55,427 bases of DNA from Candidatus Zemynaea palustris (GTDB lineage Bacteria > Vulcanimicrobiota > Vulcanimicrobiia > Vulcanimicrobiales > Vulcanimicrobiaceae): the NCBI GenBank assembly GCA_003134695.1, contig PLCB01000023.1, positions 27,009 through 82,435 of the forward strand, in the 5' to 3' direction. Made by a program: the position numbers and the translations under genes. Of this stretch, positions 15,773 through 24,600 are shown one piece after another. A model generated the notes under the pieces. It did no database searches and was not told the DNA's origin. It was given only the letters and a program-made list of their open reading frames with translations. The stretch's first letter is position 1, and every line of letters begins with the position of its first letter.

Positions 15773-16942
15773 ATGACTGGGAAAGCGCCGCTCGACGGGA
15801 TACGGGTCCTCGAGATCGGGAGTTCGGTCGCGGGGCCGGCCGCCGGACGGTTGTTGGGCGATTTGGGTGCGGAGGTCTTCAAGATCGAGCCGCCCGAAGG
15901 CGATCAACTGCGCACCTGGGGCGAACTCGCGCCCGACGGGACCTCCTGGTGGTTCAAGTCGCACAACCGCAACAAGAAGTTGCTGTCGTTCGATTTGCGC
16001 GATCCCGCTGACGTCGCGCTGGTGAAGAAGATCGCGTTGGCGTGCGACGTCGTGCTCGAGAATTTCCGCCCGGGATGGCTCGAAAAGAAAGGCCTCGGTC
16101 CCAAGAGCTTGCGCGCGGAGAAACCCGAATTGATCTACGTTTCGATCAGCGGCTTCGGACAAGACGGACCCTACGCGAGCCGCCCCGGCTACGGGAACAT
16201 CGCCGAGTCGATGGGTGGACTGCGCTACATCTCGGGCGATCCGGACGGCCCGCCGATGCGGCTGGGCATCAGTATCGGCGACGAACTCGCCGGATTGCAC
16301 GCCGTCGTCGGCGTGCTGGCGGCGCTGGTTGCGCGCGACAGGGACGGTGGCGGCGACGCGGTCGACGTCTCGCTGGTCGAGAGTTGCTTCGCGCTGCTCG
16401 AAGCGACGCTGCCCGAATACGCGCACGCCGGCAAGATCGCGCGCCGGATGGGGAACCGGTACTTGCGCGCGGCCCCGAGCGGCGTCTATCCGACGCGTGA
16501 CGGAAACTGGCTTGCGATCGGCGGGAACAGTCAGGGAATCTTTCGGCGCTTGACCGCGACGATGGGCAAGCCACACCTCGCCGACGATCCGAAGTTCGCG
16601 ACGAATCAAGCCCGGATGCTCAACATCGCAGAACTCGACGAGCACATCGAGCAATGGACGCGCACGGTCGACCTCCCCGACGCGATGAACGCCCTGGCGG
16701 CGGCCGAAGTCCCTGCCGGGCCCGCGATGTCGATCGCCGACATCGTCGCCGATCCGCACTTTCGCGCGCGCGGCGCGATCGCGAGCGTGCCGGACGATGA
16801 CGGGACTGCGGTCGCGACCTACGGCCCGATGCCACGTTTCCGCGAGCATCCGTCGCAGATGCGGCGTGCCGCCGGCAAGATCGGCCGCGATCGCGAGGCC
16901 GTGCTGCGCGAACTCGGTTTCATGGAGGGGGTTACCAAATGA
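15773..16942 (+). CDS. Class III CoA-transferase (CaiB/BaiF family)
   Basis: 389 residues from the ATG at 15773, preceded by GGGGAAAG; upstream codons in frame belong to the repeat. Family III enzyme that moves CoA between carboxylic acids through an aspartyl anhydride: GIRVLEIGSSVAGPAAGRLLGDLGAEVFKIEPP, SHNRNKK, LENFRPG, ISGFGQDGPY, and the catalytic Asp170 in SIGDELAGLH. Next to HMG-CoA lyase with an ATGA overlap, so it may activate a branched or hydroxy/dicarboxylic acid (for example in leucine, itaconate or related catabolism). The exact acid is not determined. Confidence 0.92.
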   Translation: MTGKAPLDGIRVLEIGSSVAGPAAGRLLGDLGAEVFKIEPPEGDQLRTWGELAPDGTSWWFKSHNRNKKLLSFDLRDPADVALVKKIALACDVVLENFRPGWLEKKGLGPKSLRAEKPELIYVSISGFGQDGPYASRPGYGNIAESMGGLRYISGDPDGPPMRLGISIGDELAGLHAVVGVLAALVARDRDGGGDAVDVSLVESCFALLEATLPEYAHAGKIARRMGNRYLRAAPSGVYPTRDGNWLAIGGNSQGIFRRLTATMGKPHLADDPKFATNQARMLNIAELDEHIEQWTRTVDLPDAMNALAAAEVPAGPAMSIADIVADPHFRARGAIASVPDDDGTAVATYGPMPRFREHPSQMRRAAGKIGRDREAVLRELGFMEGVTK

Positions 16943-17853
16943 AAGAGCGCGTAGCACTCGTCGACGTTAGCGCGCGCGACGGTTTTCAGGACGAACCGTC
17001 GTTCGTCGCGACCGCCGACAAAGTCGGCGTCGCCGCGGCGTTGCACGCCGCCGGGGTCGAGCACGTCGAGATCACGTCGTTCGTCCACCCGCGCTGGGTG
17101 CCGCAACTCGCCGACGCCGACGTATTGGTTCCGATCTTGCCGCGTGGCCCGCGCTATTCGGTCTTGACGATGAACGTTCGCGGCGTCGAACGCGCCGTCG
17201 CCGCCTTCGCCGCCGGTGGTTTCAAACCGGGGAGTTGGGACGCGATCTTCGTGACCTCGGCGAGCCCGCGTCACGCGCTAGCGAACAACAATCGAACCAT
17301 CGAGGAGACGCTCGAGAATTTCGACGGTGTCGCCGCGCTCGCCAAGCGCCAGGGGATCGCGCTGCGCGGGGCGCTGGCATGCGCATTCGTTTCGCCCTGG
17401 CCCCAAGACGAGCGCGTCGATCGCGACGAAGTCGTGCGGATCGTCCGGCGCTTCGCTACCGGCGGCGTCAACGGCGTGACCCTGGCGGATACCGTCGGTT
17501 TCGCCGATCCGCGCACCGTCGCCCAAACCGTCGCGGGCGTTCGAGACGCGACCGGCATCCCGCAGTCGCTCCACTTGCACGACGCGCACGGTTACGCGCT
17601 GGCCAACGTTTACGCCGGGCTCGAAGCGGGCGTCCGTTCTTTCGAAGGCGCACTCGCCGGCCTCGGTGGCTGTCCGTGGGCGCCGGGCGCACCGGGCAAC
17701 CTCGATCTCGAGCGGCTCAACCGCTTCCTCGTAGATTGCGGCTGCGAAACCGGCGTCGACCCGGCAAAACTGGCCGTCGCGCGCGACCGGGTTCGTGCGG
17801 CGCTTGCCGTCGCCGTCCCGATCGTTCGGGAGCAAGAGGCGGCTCGCCGATAA
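16939..17853 (+). CDS. mvaB: Hydroxymethylglutaryl-CoA lyase family protein
   Basis: 304 residues, TIM-barrel lyase of the HMGL-like family. Expected reaction: HMG-CoA to acetyl-CoA and acetoacetate. Motifs: VDVSARDGFQDE (family RDGLQNE, here with Phe and Asp), VEITSFVHPRWVPQ, metal ligands HLHDAHGYALAN, and the active-site loop GLGGCPWAPGAPGNLDLE. The motif changes leave open a related acyl-CoA lyase (for example citramalyl- or hydroxyglutaryl-type). Co-translated with the CoA-transferase; the 3-oxoacid CoA-transferase at 31.2-32.6 kb could use its acetoacetate. Confidence 0.88.
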   Translation: MKERVALVDVSARDGFQDEPSFVATADKVGVAAALHAAGVEHVEITSFVHPRWVPQLADADVLVPILPRGPRYSVLTMNVRGVERAVAAFAAGGFKPGSWDAIFVTSASPRHALANNNRTIEETLENFDGVAALAKRQGIALRGALACAFVSPWPQDERVDRDEVVRIVRRFATGGVNGVTLADTVGFADPRTVAQTVAGVRDATGIPQSLHLHDAHGYALANVYAGLEAGVRSFEGALAGLGGCPWAPGAPGNLDLERLNRFLVDCGCETGVDPAKLAVARDRVRAALAVAVPIVREQEAARR

Positions 17854-17884
17854 CTGCAACAGGGAAAAACCGGGGGGTCCGTAA

Positions 17885-19192
17885 GTGTCGGCCCCGGCGG
17901 ATGCACCCCTAGCCGCCGATGGAGATGACCCGATGTTGACCGCTGCCCGCGAAGTCTCGGTCTTCGGAGATGCGATCGCCTATTTCAATGAAGCGGCGTC
18001 GCTGCTCGACCTCGATCCCGGGATGCGCCGGCTCTTGACGCACCCGTCGCGACAGATCATCTTCTCGATCCCCTTTCAGCGCGACAACGGCGAACTCGAG
18101 GTCTACACGGGCTACCGCGTCCAGTACAACTTCGCGCGCGGCCCCGCGAAGGGGGGCATCCGCTACCACCCCGGCGTGACGCTCGACGAGGTGACGGCGC
18201 TCGCGTTCTGGATGACCTGGAAGTGCGCCGTCGTCGACCTTCCCTTCGGCGGTGGAAAGGGCGGCGTCACCTGCGACCCGACGACCCTTTCGCCGCGCGA
18301 ACTCGAACGCATCACCCGCCGCTACGCGGCGGAGTTGGTCGAAGTCGTCGGACCCGACAAGGACGTCCCCGCGCCCGACGTCGGGACGACGCCGCAAGTG
18401 ATGGCCTGGTTCATGGATACGTACGCGATGCACAAGCGCGAGTACACGCCCGGCGTCGTGACCGGGAAGCCGCTCGAGGTCGGCGGCTCGCGGGGACGCG
18501 TCGAAGCGACGGGCCGCGGCGTCTCGCTCGTCGCGCTCGCGCAGATGCAAGAGATGGGAATTCAGACGAAAGACGCGCGCGTCGTCGTGCAAGGGTTCGG
18601 AAACGTCGGCTCGATCGCGGCGCGAATGTTCGCCGATCAAGGTTGCAAGATCGTCGGCATCTCCGACGTCACCGGCGGATACCACAACGAGCGCGGCATC
18701 GACGTCGCGGGCGCGATCGCCTACGCGCAAGAACATCACTCGCTGGACGGCTATCGCGGGGGCGAACGGATCAGCAACGCCGCAGTCCTCGAGCTGCCGT
18801 GCGAAGTGCTCGTCCCGGCGGCGCTCGAGAACGTACTGACCATCGAGAACGCGCCGCGCGTGCAGGCGAAGCTGATCGTCGAGGGCGCGAATGGCCCGAC
18901 GACGCCGGAGGCCGATCACATGTTCGCGCAGCGCGGCATCGTCGTGATCCCCGACATCCTCGCCAACGCGGGCGGCGTGACGGTTTCCTATTTCGAGTGG
19001 GCGCAAGACCGTGCCGGATACTTCTGGCGCGAATCGGAAGTGAACGAACGCCTCGCCGAAGTGCTGCTCGAGAATTTCAAGAGGGTGCGCGATGTCGCGT
19101 CGCTGCGCCACGTTCCGTTGCGCACGGCGGCGTATATCTTGGCGATCGACCGCGTAGTGCGGTCGATGAACGTCCGCGGCGTTTACGCCTGA
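17885..19192 (+). CDS. gdhA: Glutamate dehydrogenase (Glu/Leu/Phe/Val family)
   Basis: 435 residues from the GTG at 17885; a start at the ATG near 17933 is possible and would give a family-like N-terminus. Catalyses reversible oxidative deamination of glutamate. Motifs: YRVQYNFARGPAKGGIRYHP, MTWKCAVVDLPFGGGKGG with the catalytic Lys, DVPAPDVGT, GRGVSLVALAQ, Rossmann VVVQGFGNVGS, and VEGANGPTTPEAD. Lies 31 bp after the HMG-CoA lyase, consistent with an amino-acid degradation operon. Confidence 0.94.
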   Translation: MSAPADAPLAADGDDPMLTAAREVSVFGDAIAYFNEAASLLDLDPGMRRLLTHPSRQIIFSIPFQRDNGELEVYTGYRVQYNFARGPAKGGIRYHPGVTLDEVTALAFWMTWKCAVVDLPFGGGKGGVTCDPTTLSPRELERITRRYAAELVEVVGPDKDVPAPDVGTTPQVMAWFMDTYAMHKREYTPGVVTGKPLEVGGSRGRVEATGRGVSLVALAQMQEMGIQTKDARVVVQGFGNVGSIAARMFADQGCKIVGISDVTGGYHNERGIDVAGAIAYAQEHHSLDGYRGGERISNAAVLELPCEVLVPAALENVLTIENAPRVQAKLIVEGANGPTTPEADHMFAQRGIVVIPDILANAGGVTVSYFEWAQDRAGYFWRESEVNERLAEVLLENFKRVRDVASLRHVPLRTAAYILAIDRVVRSMNVRGVYA

Positions 19193-19199
19193 CGGTTCT

Positions 19200-19961
19200 A
19201 TGGGTGTGGGGGAGTTCGTTGTCTTACTACTCGTGGGCGGCGTGCTCGGCGTGTTGGGTGGCTTGCTCGGCATCGGCGGTGGGATCTTCGCAATTCCGTT
19301 GCTCGGAATCGCCTTCGGACTGAACGAGCAACACGCGCAAGGGACGGCACTCGTGATGGTGGTGCCGACCGTAGCGATCGGACTGTGGAGCTACGCGAAG
19401 AAGGCGAAGATGGATCGGCGCATCGGTTTCGCGCTGGCGGCCGCGGCGCTGCCCTTCACCTTCGTCGGCGCGCATATCGCGACGCACGTTCCTAGTTCGC
19501 CGCTGCGCCTCGCGTTCGCGATCTTCGCCCTGAGTGTCGGAGCGTACATGGCGTTCACGGCGTCGCTGCGGAGGGAAAGCGACGCGCCGGCGCGGCGCGC
19601 GCGTCCCTGGCCGTTTGCATTCGGGATCGGCGCATTCGGCGGTTTTATCTCAGGCATCTTCAGCGTCGGCGGTGCGGTTTTTTCGGTGCCGCTCGTCTCG
19701 TATTTTTTCGCGCTGCCGCAGGCGGTAGCGCAGGGTTTCGGTCTGGCGCTCGTCGCGCCGGGGACGCTGGTCGGCATCGCGACCTACGGCTGGGCCGGCG
19801 ACGTCGACTGGAATCTCGGCATCCCGCTCGCGCTCGGCAGCGCGTTCACCGTTCGTTTTGGCGTCGCGTTCGCGCACCGGCTTCCCGAACGGCGCCTCCA
19901 ACTCGCGTTCGCCGCTCTCATGGTCGTCAGCGCGGCGGCGTTACTGGTCCATCTCGCTTAG
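19200..19961 (+). CDS. TauE/SafE-family membrane transporter
   Basis: 253 residues, ~8 hydrophobic segments. The duplicated family signature is visible: GGVLGVLGGLLGIGGGIFAIPLL near residue 15 and GGFISGIFSVGGAVFSVPLV near 150. The family exports sulfite, sulfonates or organic anions. It starts 7 bp after gdhA, so probably same transcript. A short hairpin (AGTTC...GAACT, 19963-19980) lies in the 25-bp gap to the convergent beta-CASP gene and may serve both as a terminator. Confidence 0.88.
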   Translation: MGVGEFVVLLLVGGVLGVLGGLLGIGGGIFAIPLLGIAFGLNEQHAQGTALVMVVPTVAIGLWSYAKKAKMDRRIGFALAAAALPFTFVGAHIATHVPSSPLRLAFAIFALSVGAYMAFTASLRRESDAPARRARPWPFAFGIGAFGGFISGIFSVGGAVFSVPLVSYFFALPQAVAQGFGLALVAPGTLVGIATYGWAGDVDWNLGIPLALGSAFTVRFGVAFAHRLPERRLQLAFAALMVVSAAALLVHLA

Positions 19962-19986
19962 AAGTTCAGTCGTCGGAACTCTATAG

Positions 19987-21345
19987 CTAGAGCTCGACCG
20001 TGGTACCCCGGGTGCCGGCGACCGTCTTTAGGCCGAGGCGCTGGCTGACGACGCTGTCGAACGTCGTGACGACCCGCGGATCGCCGTGCACGGCGTAGAG
20101 GGTCGGTTTGTTCCCGAGCGTTCCCAGCCAGCGCAGGAGTTCGTTTTGATCGGCGTGCGCGCTGTAGCCGGAAAGATTGACGATCGTCGCCTGCACCGTC
20201 AGCTCGTCGCCGAAGATGCGAATCGAATGCGCCCCGTTGACGAGGAGGTTGCCGAGCGTCCCGGGACTCTGGAAGCCACAAAAGATGACCGTCGCGCGCG
20301 AATTCGAGATCTGGCTGTGCACGTGAAAGAGGATGCGCCCTCCCGAGAGCATCCCGCTCGACGCGATCACGATCGCCGGCGTGTTGAGGGAATTGAGTTT
20401 TTTCGAATCGTCGCTCGTCACGTGGAGGGTGACGTTGCGACAGCCGAACAACGCGTCCGCCGAGTTCTGAAGTGGGCGATACGCGTCGGGAAATTTTTCG
20501 AATACGCCGTCGACCTTGATCGACATCGGACTGTCGACGTGGACCGGCAGCGACGCGATCTGCGCGTCGGATCGCTGCAGCGTCGCGATGGCGAGCAGCA
20601 GATCTTGCGTTCGCTCGACGGCGAAGGCCGGGATGATGATCGGACCGCCGCGCGCGAGCGCGGCGCCGAGCGCCTTTTGGAGATCGCCGAGCGGGTCTGG
20701 TGGGTGGAGTCGGTCGCCGTAGGTTGACTCACAGACGACGACGTCGGCCGTCTCGAGGTTTTCGGGGTCGAACAAGAGCGGCCGTCCATAGCGCCCGAGG
20801 TCGCCGGAGAAGACGACGCGTTTCCCGTCGAGCGACATGTCGGCGAAGGCCGAGCCGATGATGTGGCCGGCGTTTTTATAAGTGACGGTAGCGCCGCAGA
20901 CGTCAAACGGTGCGTGCAGCGGAACGGTTTTCAACAGCTTGAGCGTCGCGTCGACGTCGCCCTGATCGTACAGTGGCGGCGGGGTGACGGGGCGGCCTTG
21001 CTGGTGATCGTGGTGGTGATGAACTTCGGTTTGCAGACCGGCCGCGTCGTCGAGCACGATTTCGATCAGCGCCGCCGTCGGTGGCGTGCAGTAAATCGTC
21101 CCCTTGAAACCGTCTTTGACGATCTTCGGCAGATAGCCGACGTGGTCGATGTGGCCGTGCGTGACGACGACCGCCTCGATCTCTGCCGGGGGCACGGGCA
21201 GCGGCGCGTCGTTGAGTTGCGTCACGCTTGCAGGTCCCTGGAACATCCCGCAGTCGACGAGGAAGCGGTGACCGGATGCGGTTTGCACGAGGTGTTTGCT
21301 GCCGGTCACCGTTCCGGCGGCGCCGATAAACGTCAATTGCGCCAT
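19987..21345 (-). CDS. Beta-CASP metallo-beta-lactamase ribonuclease
   Basis: 452 residues. MBL fold with beta-CASP insertion, the CPSF/Int11-like RNA nuclease family. Motifs: TFIGAAGTVTGSKHL, LVDCGMFQG, zinc motif THGHIDHVG (His63, His65, Asp, His68), GHIIGSAF, FSGDLGRYG, beta-CASP motif A ESTYGDR, B YSAHADQ, and C VHGD. A histidine-rich loop (EVHHHHDHQQG, ~107-117) is unusual. It lacks a KH domain. Likely an endo- or exonuclease acting on structured RNA. Last gene of the lipoylation operon, 13 bp after lipA. Confidence 0.92.
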   Translation of the reverse strand: MAQLTFIGAAGTVTGSKHLVQTASGHRFLVDCGMFQGPASVTQLNDAPLPVPPAEIEAVVVTHGHIDHVGYLPKIVKDGFKGTIYCTPPTAALIEIVLDDAAGLQTEVHHHHDHQQGRPVTPPPLYDQGDVDATLKLLKTVPLHAPFDVCGATVTYKNAGHIIGSAFADMSLDGKRVVFSGDLGRYGRPLLFDPENLETADVVVCESTYGDRLHPPDPLGDLQKALGAALARGGPIIIPAFAVERTQDLLLAIATLQRSDAQIASLPVHVDSPMSIKVDGVFEKFPDAYRPLQNSADALFGCRNVTLHVTSDDSKKLNSLNTPAIVIASSGMLSGGRILFHVHSQISNSRATVIFCGFQSPGTLGNLLVNGAHSIRIFGDELTVQATIVNLSGYSAHADQNELLRWLGTLGNKPTLYAVHGDPRVVTTFDSVVSQRLGLKTVAGTRGTTVEL

Positions 21346-21358
21346 GCCGCTACTGACC

Positions 21359-22234
21359 TTACGCGAAGGCCTGTTCGGCGTGATAGGACGAGCGCGAGAG
21401 CGGGCTAGAAACCACCTGCCGGAAACCCTTGCCGAGGGCGACGTCGCGCAGCCGCGTGAATTTTTCCGGCCTCACGAATTCGACGACTTCAAGATGGCGC
21501 TTCGTCGGGCGCAGGTACTGGCCCATCGTGAAGATATCGACTCCCGCGGCCCGAGCGGCGTCCATCGTTGCGGCGATCTCTTCATCACCCTCACCGAAGC
21601 CGAGCATCAGCGAGGTCTTCGTGTAGCGAACCTTCCCACTTTCCTTCGCGTGGCGGAGGATCGAAAGCGACTGCTCGAAGCTCGCGCGCTTGTCGCGAAC
21701 CGTCGACTGGAGACGCGGCACGGTCTCGAGGTTATGCGCGAGCACCTCGGGCTGCGCGTCGAGGACGATATCGAGCGCGGCGAGATCGCCGGCGAAGTCT
21801 CCGGTCAGGCACTCGACCTTCGCGTCGGCGACCAATTTGTGGATCATGCGCACGGTGCCGGCGAAGATCGCGGCGCCGCCGTCGGCCAAATCGTCGCGAT
21901 CGACTGCGGTCAGCACGAGATACTTCCAGCCCATGTCGCGCACCGCTTCGGCGACGCGCCGCGGCTCGAGCCAGTCGACCTCGCCGCGCGGGCTGCCGGT
22001 CTTGACGTTGCAGAAGTGACAGGCGCGCGTGCAGGTGTCGCCGAGGATCATGATCGTCGCCGTCCCCGCGCCCCAGCACTCGCCGATGTTGGGACACATC
22101 GCTTCCTGACAGACGGTGTGCAAGTCGAGCGTCTTGACCTTGGCTTTGAGGTGCTCGTAATTCGGCCCCGATGCGAGCCGGACTTTGAGCCATTCCGGCT
22201 TCGGCACCGGCGCAGGTTTGGTCAGATCGATCAC
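21359..22234 (-). CDS. lipA: Lipoyl synthase
   Basis: 291 residues from a GTG overlapping the lipB stop (GTGA). Radical SAM enzyme that inserts two sulfurs into octanoyl-protein. Auxiliary cluster cysteines CQEAMCPNIGEC; radical SAM cluster CTRACHFC; C-terminal SSPLSRSSYHAEQ (family RSSYxA, the serine ligates the auxiliary cluster). Longer open frame upstream is the shadow of lipB. With lipB and lpdA it supports lipoylated 2-oxoacid dehydrogenase or glycine cleavage complexes. Confidence 0.96.
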   Translation of the reverse strand: MIDLTKPAPVPKPEWLKVRLASGPNYEHLKAKVKTLDLHTVCQEAMCPNIGECWGAGTATIMILGDTCTRACHFCNVKTGSPRGEVDWLEPRRVAEAVRDMGWKYLVLTAVDRDDLADGGAAIFAGTVRMIHKLVADAKVECLTGDFAGDLAALDIVLDAQPEVLAHNLETVPRLQSTVRDKRASFEQSLSILRHAKESGKVRYTKTSLMLGFGEGDEEIAATMDAARAAGVDIFTMGQYLRPTKRHLEVVEFVRPEKFTRLRDVALGKGFRQVVSSPLSRSSYHAEQAFA

Positions 22235-22902
22235 GACGCGACCCGCATGGAGAAGTCCCGTTCGAACGCGACGTCGAATTCGGCGGCGAGCGCCAAGAGC
22301 AGCACGTCTTTCGCGACGTCGAAGGACACCGGCTGGCCCAACTCGCGTTCGAGCGACGTCACGCCGCGTTCGCGGATGCCGCAGGGCGTGATGAGGCGAT
22401 CGTAATCGAGTTCGGTCGAGACGTTGAACGCAAGCCCGTGAAACGACGTCATGCGTTTGACCGCGAGCCCGATCGCGCAAATTTGATTCTGACCGACGTA
22501 GACGCCGCGATGCGCGTCCCAGCGCTCCGCCTCCAAACCAAAGCGCGCGCAGGTCGCGATCGCGGCCGCTTCCATCGCGGTGACGAGCGGCACGATCTCA
22601 CGAAAGCGCTCGAGCCGCATGATCGGATAGACGACCACTTGCCCGGGTCCGTGATACGTGACGTCGCCGCCGCGCTCGATCTCGAAGCAGTCGACACCCC
22701 GCGCCGCCAAGACCTCAGGCGAAAGAAGAAGATGTTCGCGCTTCGCGTTCCGCCCGAGCGTTACGACGGGTTCGTGCTCGACGACGACCCATGTGTCGCA
22801 TTCTTGGCCTCGCGCGACCGCATCGTGCAGCCGCAACTGTAACGACCACGTCTCGGCAAACGCCTGCCGCCCCACATCGAGGAGCCGAACAGGTCTTAGC
22901 AC
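22231..22902 (-). CDS. lipB: Octanoyltransferase
   Basis: 223 residues from the GTG at 22902, one base after the lpdA stop. Transfers octanoyl from ACP to lipoyl domains. Motifs: VVVEHEPVVTLGRNA, RGGDVTYHGPGQVVVYPI, the catalytic Lys in IGLAVKRMTSFHGLAFNV and the acyl Cys in ITPCGIRERGVTSL. Its start was set by homology (VLRPVRLLDVGRQAF); the longer frame intrudes into lpdA. Confidence 0.95.
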   Translation of the reverse strand: MLRPVRLLDVGRQAFAETWSLQLRLHDAVARGQECDTWVVVEHEPVVTLGRNAKREHLLLSPEVLAARGVDCFEIERGGDVTYHGPGQVVVYPIMRLERFREIVPLVTAMEAAAIATCARFGLEAERWDAHRGVYVGQNQICAIGLAVKRMTSFHGLAFNVSTELDYDRLITPCGIRERGVTSLERELGQPVSFDVAKDVLLLALAAEFDVAFERDFSMRVAS

Positions 22903-22903
22903 G

Positions 22904-24352
22904 TCATCCTGCGGCGACCGGCGCCTTCGGTTTCGGGTTAACGATGTCAATCGCTTTGCCGTGCGCCGCTTCAGCGGCCTCCATGATCGCCTCGGTCAAG
23001 GTCGGATGCGGATGGATCGACAGGCCGATATCCTCGAGCGTCGCGCCCATCTCGAGCGCAATCACGCCTTCGCCGATCAGCGATTCGGCTTGCGGTGCGA
23101 CGATGTGCATCCCGAGCAGCAGGTCGCTCTTCGCGTCGCCGACGAGTTTGATCAGCCCATCGAACTCGTTCATCGTGCGCGCGCGACCGCTGGCGATGAG
23201 CGGAAACTTGCCGATCCGAACCTCGTGACCTTCGCGCTTCGCTTCTTCCTCGGAGAGACCCACGGTTGCGACTTCGGGGTCGGTGTAGATGCAATTCGGG
23301 ACTGCGACCGGATCGTACGCCGACGATCGGTCGCCGGCGATCACTTCCGCCGCGACCTCGCCTTCCTTCATCGCTTTGTGCGCAAGGAGGGGCATCCCAG
23401 TGACGTCGCCGATCGCGAAAATCCCCGCCACTTTTGTGCGGCGCTGCGCGTCGACGGCGATGAAGCCTTTTTCGTCGGTCGCGAGCCCGGCAGCTTTCAG
23501 GTTGAGCGCTTCGGTGACCGGACGACGCCCGACCGCGACCAGCGCCATCTCGAACTCGCGCGTCTCGTCTTTCCCTTGCGTGAATTCGCCGTTGATGGTC
23601 GCCGTGACGCCGTCACCTTTACGCGCGAGCGATTTCACGCTCGTCGAAAGCGCGATCTCGACGCCTTGCTTTTTCAGAATTCGGCCGAGCGTGCGCGAGA
23701 TCTCGAGGTCGGTCCCGGTTAGGATCTGCGGCAGCATCTCGACGACCAAGACCTTTGCTCCGAGGCGTGTGTAGACGGTCGCAAATTCGAGCCCGATTAC
23801 GCCGCCCCCGATGACCAGGAGCGATTTCGGTATCTTGCGCAACTTGATCGCGTCGTCGGAGTTGATGATGAACTCCCCGTCGCGCGGCCAAGCCTTGACC
23901 TCGACCGGTGCGCTGCCGGTCGCGATCACGACGCCGCCGTTCGCCGTGTACGTCTCGCTGCCGCCGTCGCGCTTCTTCAGCGTCACGCTCTTCGGTCCGC
24001 TGAATGACGCCTCGCCGTAGGCGAACTTTACGTTGTTCGCTTTGAACAGCGTCTCGACACCCTTGACGTTGGCGCTCACGACGTCGGCAGTGAACTTCGC
24101 GACGCCTTCGCGCTCGACGCTCGGCGGCGCGACCTTCAGCCCGAGCTTGTCGGCCTCGCGGATGTGCCGCGCCACCTCACCGACGTGCAGCAGAGCCTTC
24201 GTCGGAATACAGCCCCAATTGAGGCAAACGCCGCCAACCTCGTCGCGGTCGAAGCACACGACGCTCTTCCCGAGCTGTCCCAGCCGGATCGCGGCGTGGT
24301 AGCCGCCCGGCCCGGCCCCGATGATGATCGCGTCGACCTGGGTGTCAGCCAA
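22904..24352 (-). CDS. lpdA: Dihydrolipoyl dehydrogenase
   Basis: 482 residues from a TTG with a strong ribosome binding site. Flavoprotein E3 that reoxidises dihydrolipoyl groups with NAD. FAD-binding IIGAGPGGYHAAI, redox disulfide GGVCLNWGCIPTK, NAD-binding VIGGGVIGLEFA, FAIGDVTGMPLLAHKAMKEG, and the C-terminal HPHPTLTEAIMEAA with catalytic His-Glu. First gene of lpdA-lipB-lipA. The E1/E2 components are not in this window. Confidence 0.96.
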   Translation of the reverse strand: MADTQVDAIIIGAGPGGYHAAIRLGQLGKSVVCFDRDEVGGVCLNWGCIPTKALLHVGEVARHIREADKLGLKVAPPSVEREGVAKFTADVVSANVKGVETLFKANNVKFAYGEASFSGPKSVTLKKRDGGSETYTANGGVVIATGSAPVEVKAWPRDGEFIINSDDAIKLRKIPKSLLVIGGGVIGLEFATVYTRLGAKVLVVEMLPQILTGTDLEISRTLGRILKKQGVEIALSTSVKSLARKGDGVTATINGEFTQGKDETREFEMALVAVGRRPVTEALNLKAAGLATDEKGFIAVDAQRRTKVAGIFAIGDVTGMPLLAHKAMKEGEVAAEVIAGDRSSAYDPVAVPNCIYTDPEVATVGLSEEEAKREGHEVRIGKFPLIASGRARTMNEFDGLIKLVGDAKSDLLLGMHIVAPQAESLIGEGVIALEMGATLEDIGLSIHPHPTLTEAIMEAAEAAHGKAIDIVNPKPKAPVAAG

Positions 24353-24358
24353 GAGAAG

Positions 24359-24366
24359 TCTCCTTT
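24359..24366 (-). promoter_or_regulatory. Ribosome binding site fixing the lpdA TTG start
   Basis: AAAGGAGA on the minus strand, 6 nt before the TTG at 24352. It is one of the strongest ribosome binding sites in the window and decides a TTG start. Confidence 0.75.
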
Positions 24367-24370
24367 TAAT

Positions 24371-24500
24371 GGGTGCGGCACGTTGCGCCGCAGCTGGCGC
24401 TTCGCGGCGCTACTTCGTGGCGCTTCGCGCCGCGCCGCTGCGCGCCCCCGCGCCACTTCCGCGGCGCAGGCCCCCGCTCCGCGACCCCGAGCGGCGCCGC
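24371..24500. repeat. GC-rich hairpin-prone stretch between lpdA and the MocR gene
   Basis: Within the 246-bp gap (24353-24598). Two direct copies of TGGCGCTTCGCG (24395-24406 and 24418-24429) each can fold (GGCGC-TTC-GCGCC), followed by further GC-only inverted motifs. It resembles REP-type sequence but shares no long match with the two-copy repeat. Nothing coding was supported here. Confidence 0.4.
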
Positions 24501-24566
24501 CGCCCTTATGACCCCTCAAAGCCGGGGAGTGCTGCATCGCCGTCGCCGTTCGATGCCACGAGCCGG

Positions 24567-24600
24567 AACCATCCAATCGCGACACGAACAACCATCCAAT
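24567..24600 (+). promoter_or_regulatory. Direct-repeat operator candidate for the MocR regulator
   Basis: AACCATCCAAT occurs exactly twice, at 24567-24577 and 24590-24600, 23 bp apart start to start (about two helical turns). The second copy overlaps the ATG of the MocR gene. MocR/PdxR/GabR proteins typically bind paired direct repeats and repress their own promoter, so autoregulation is the simplest reading. Confidence 0.5.
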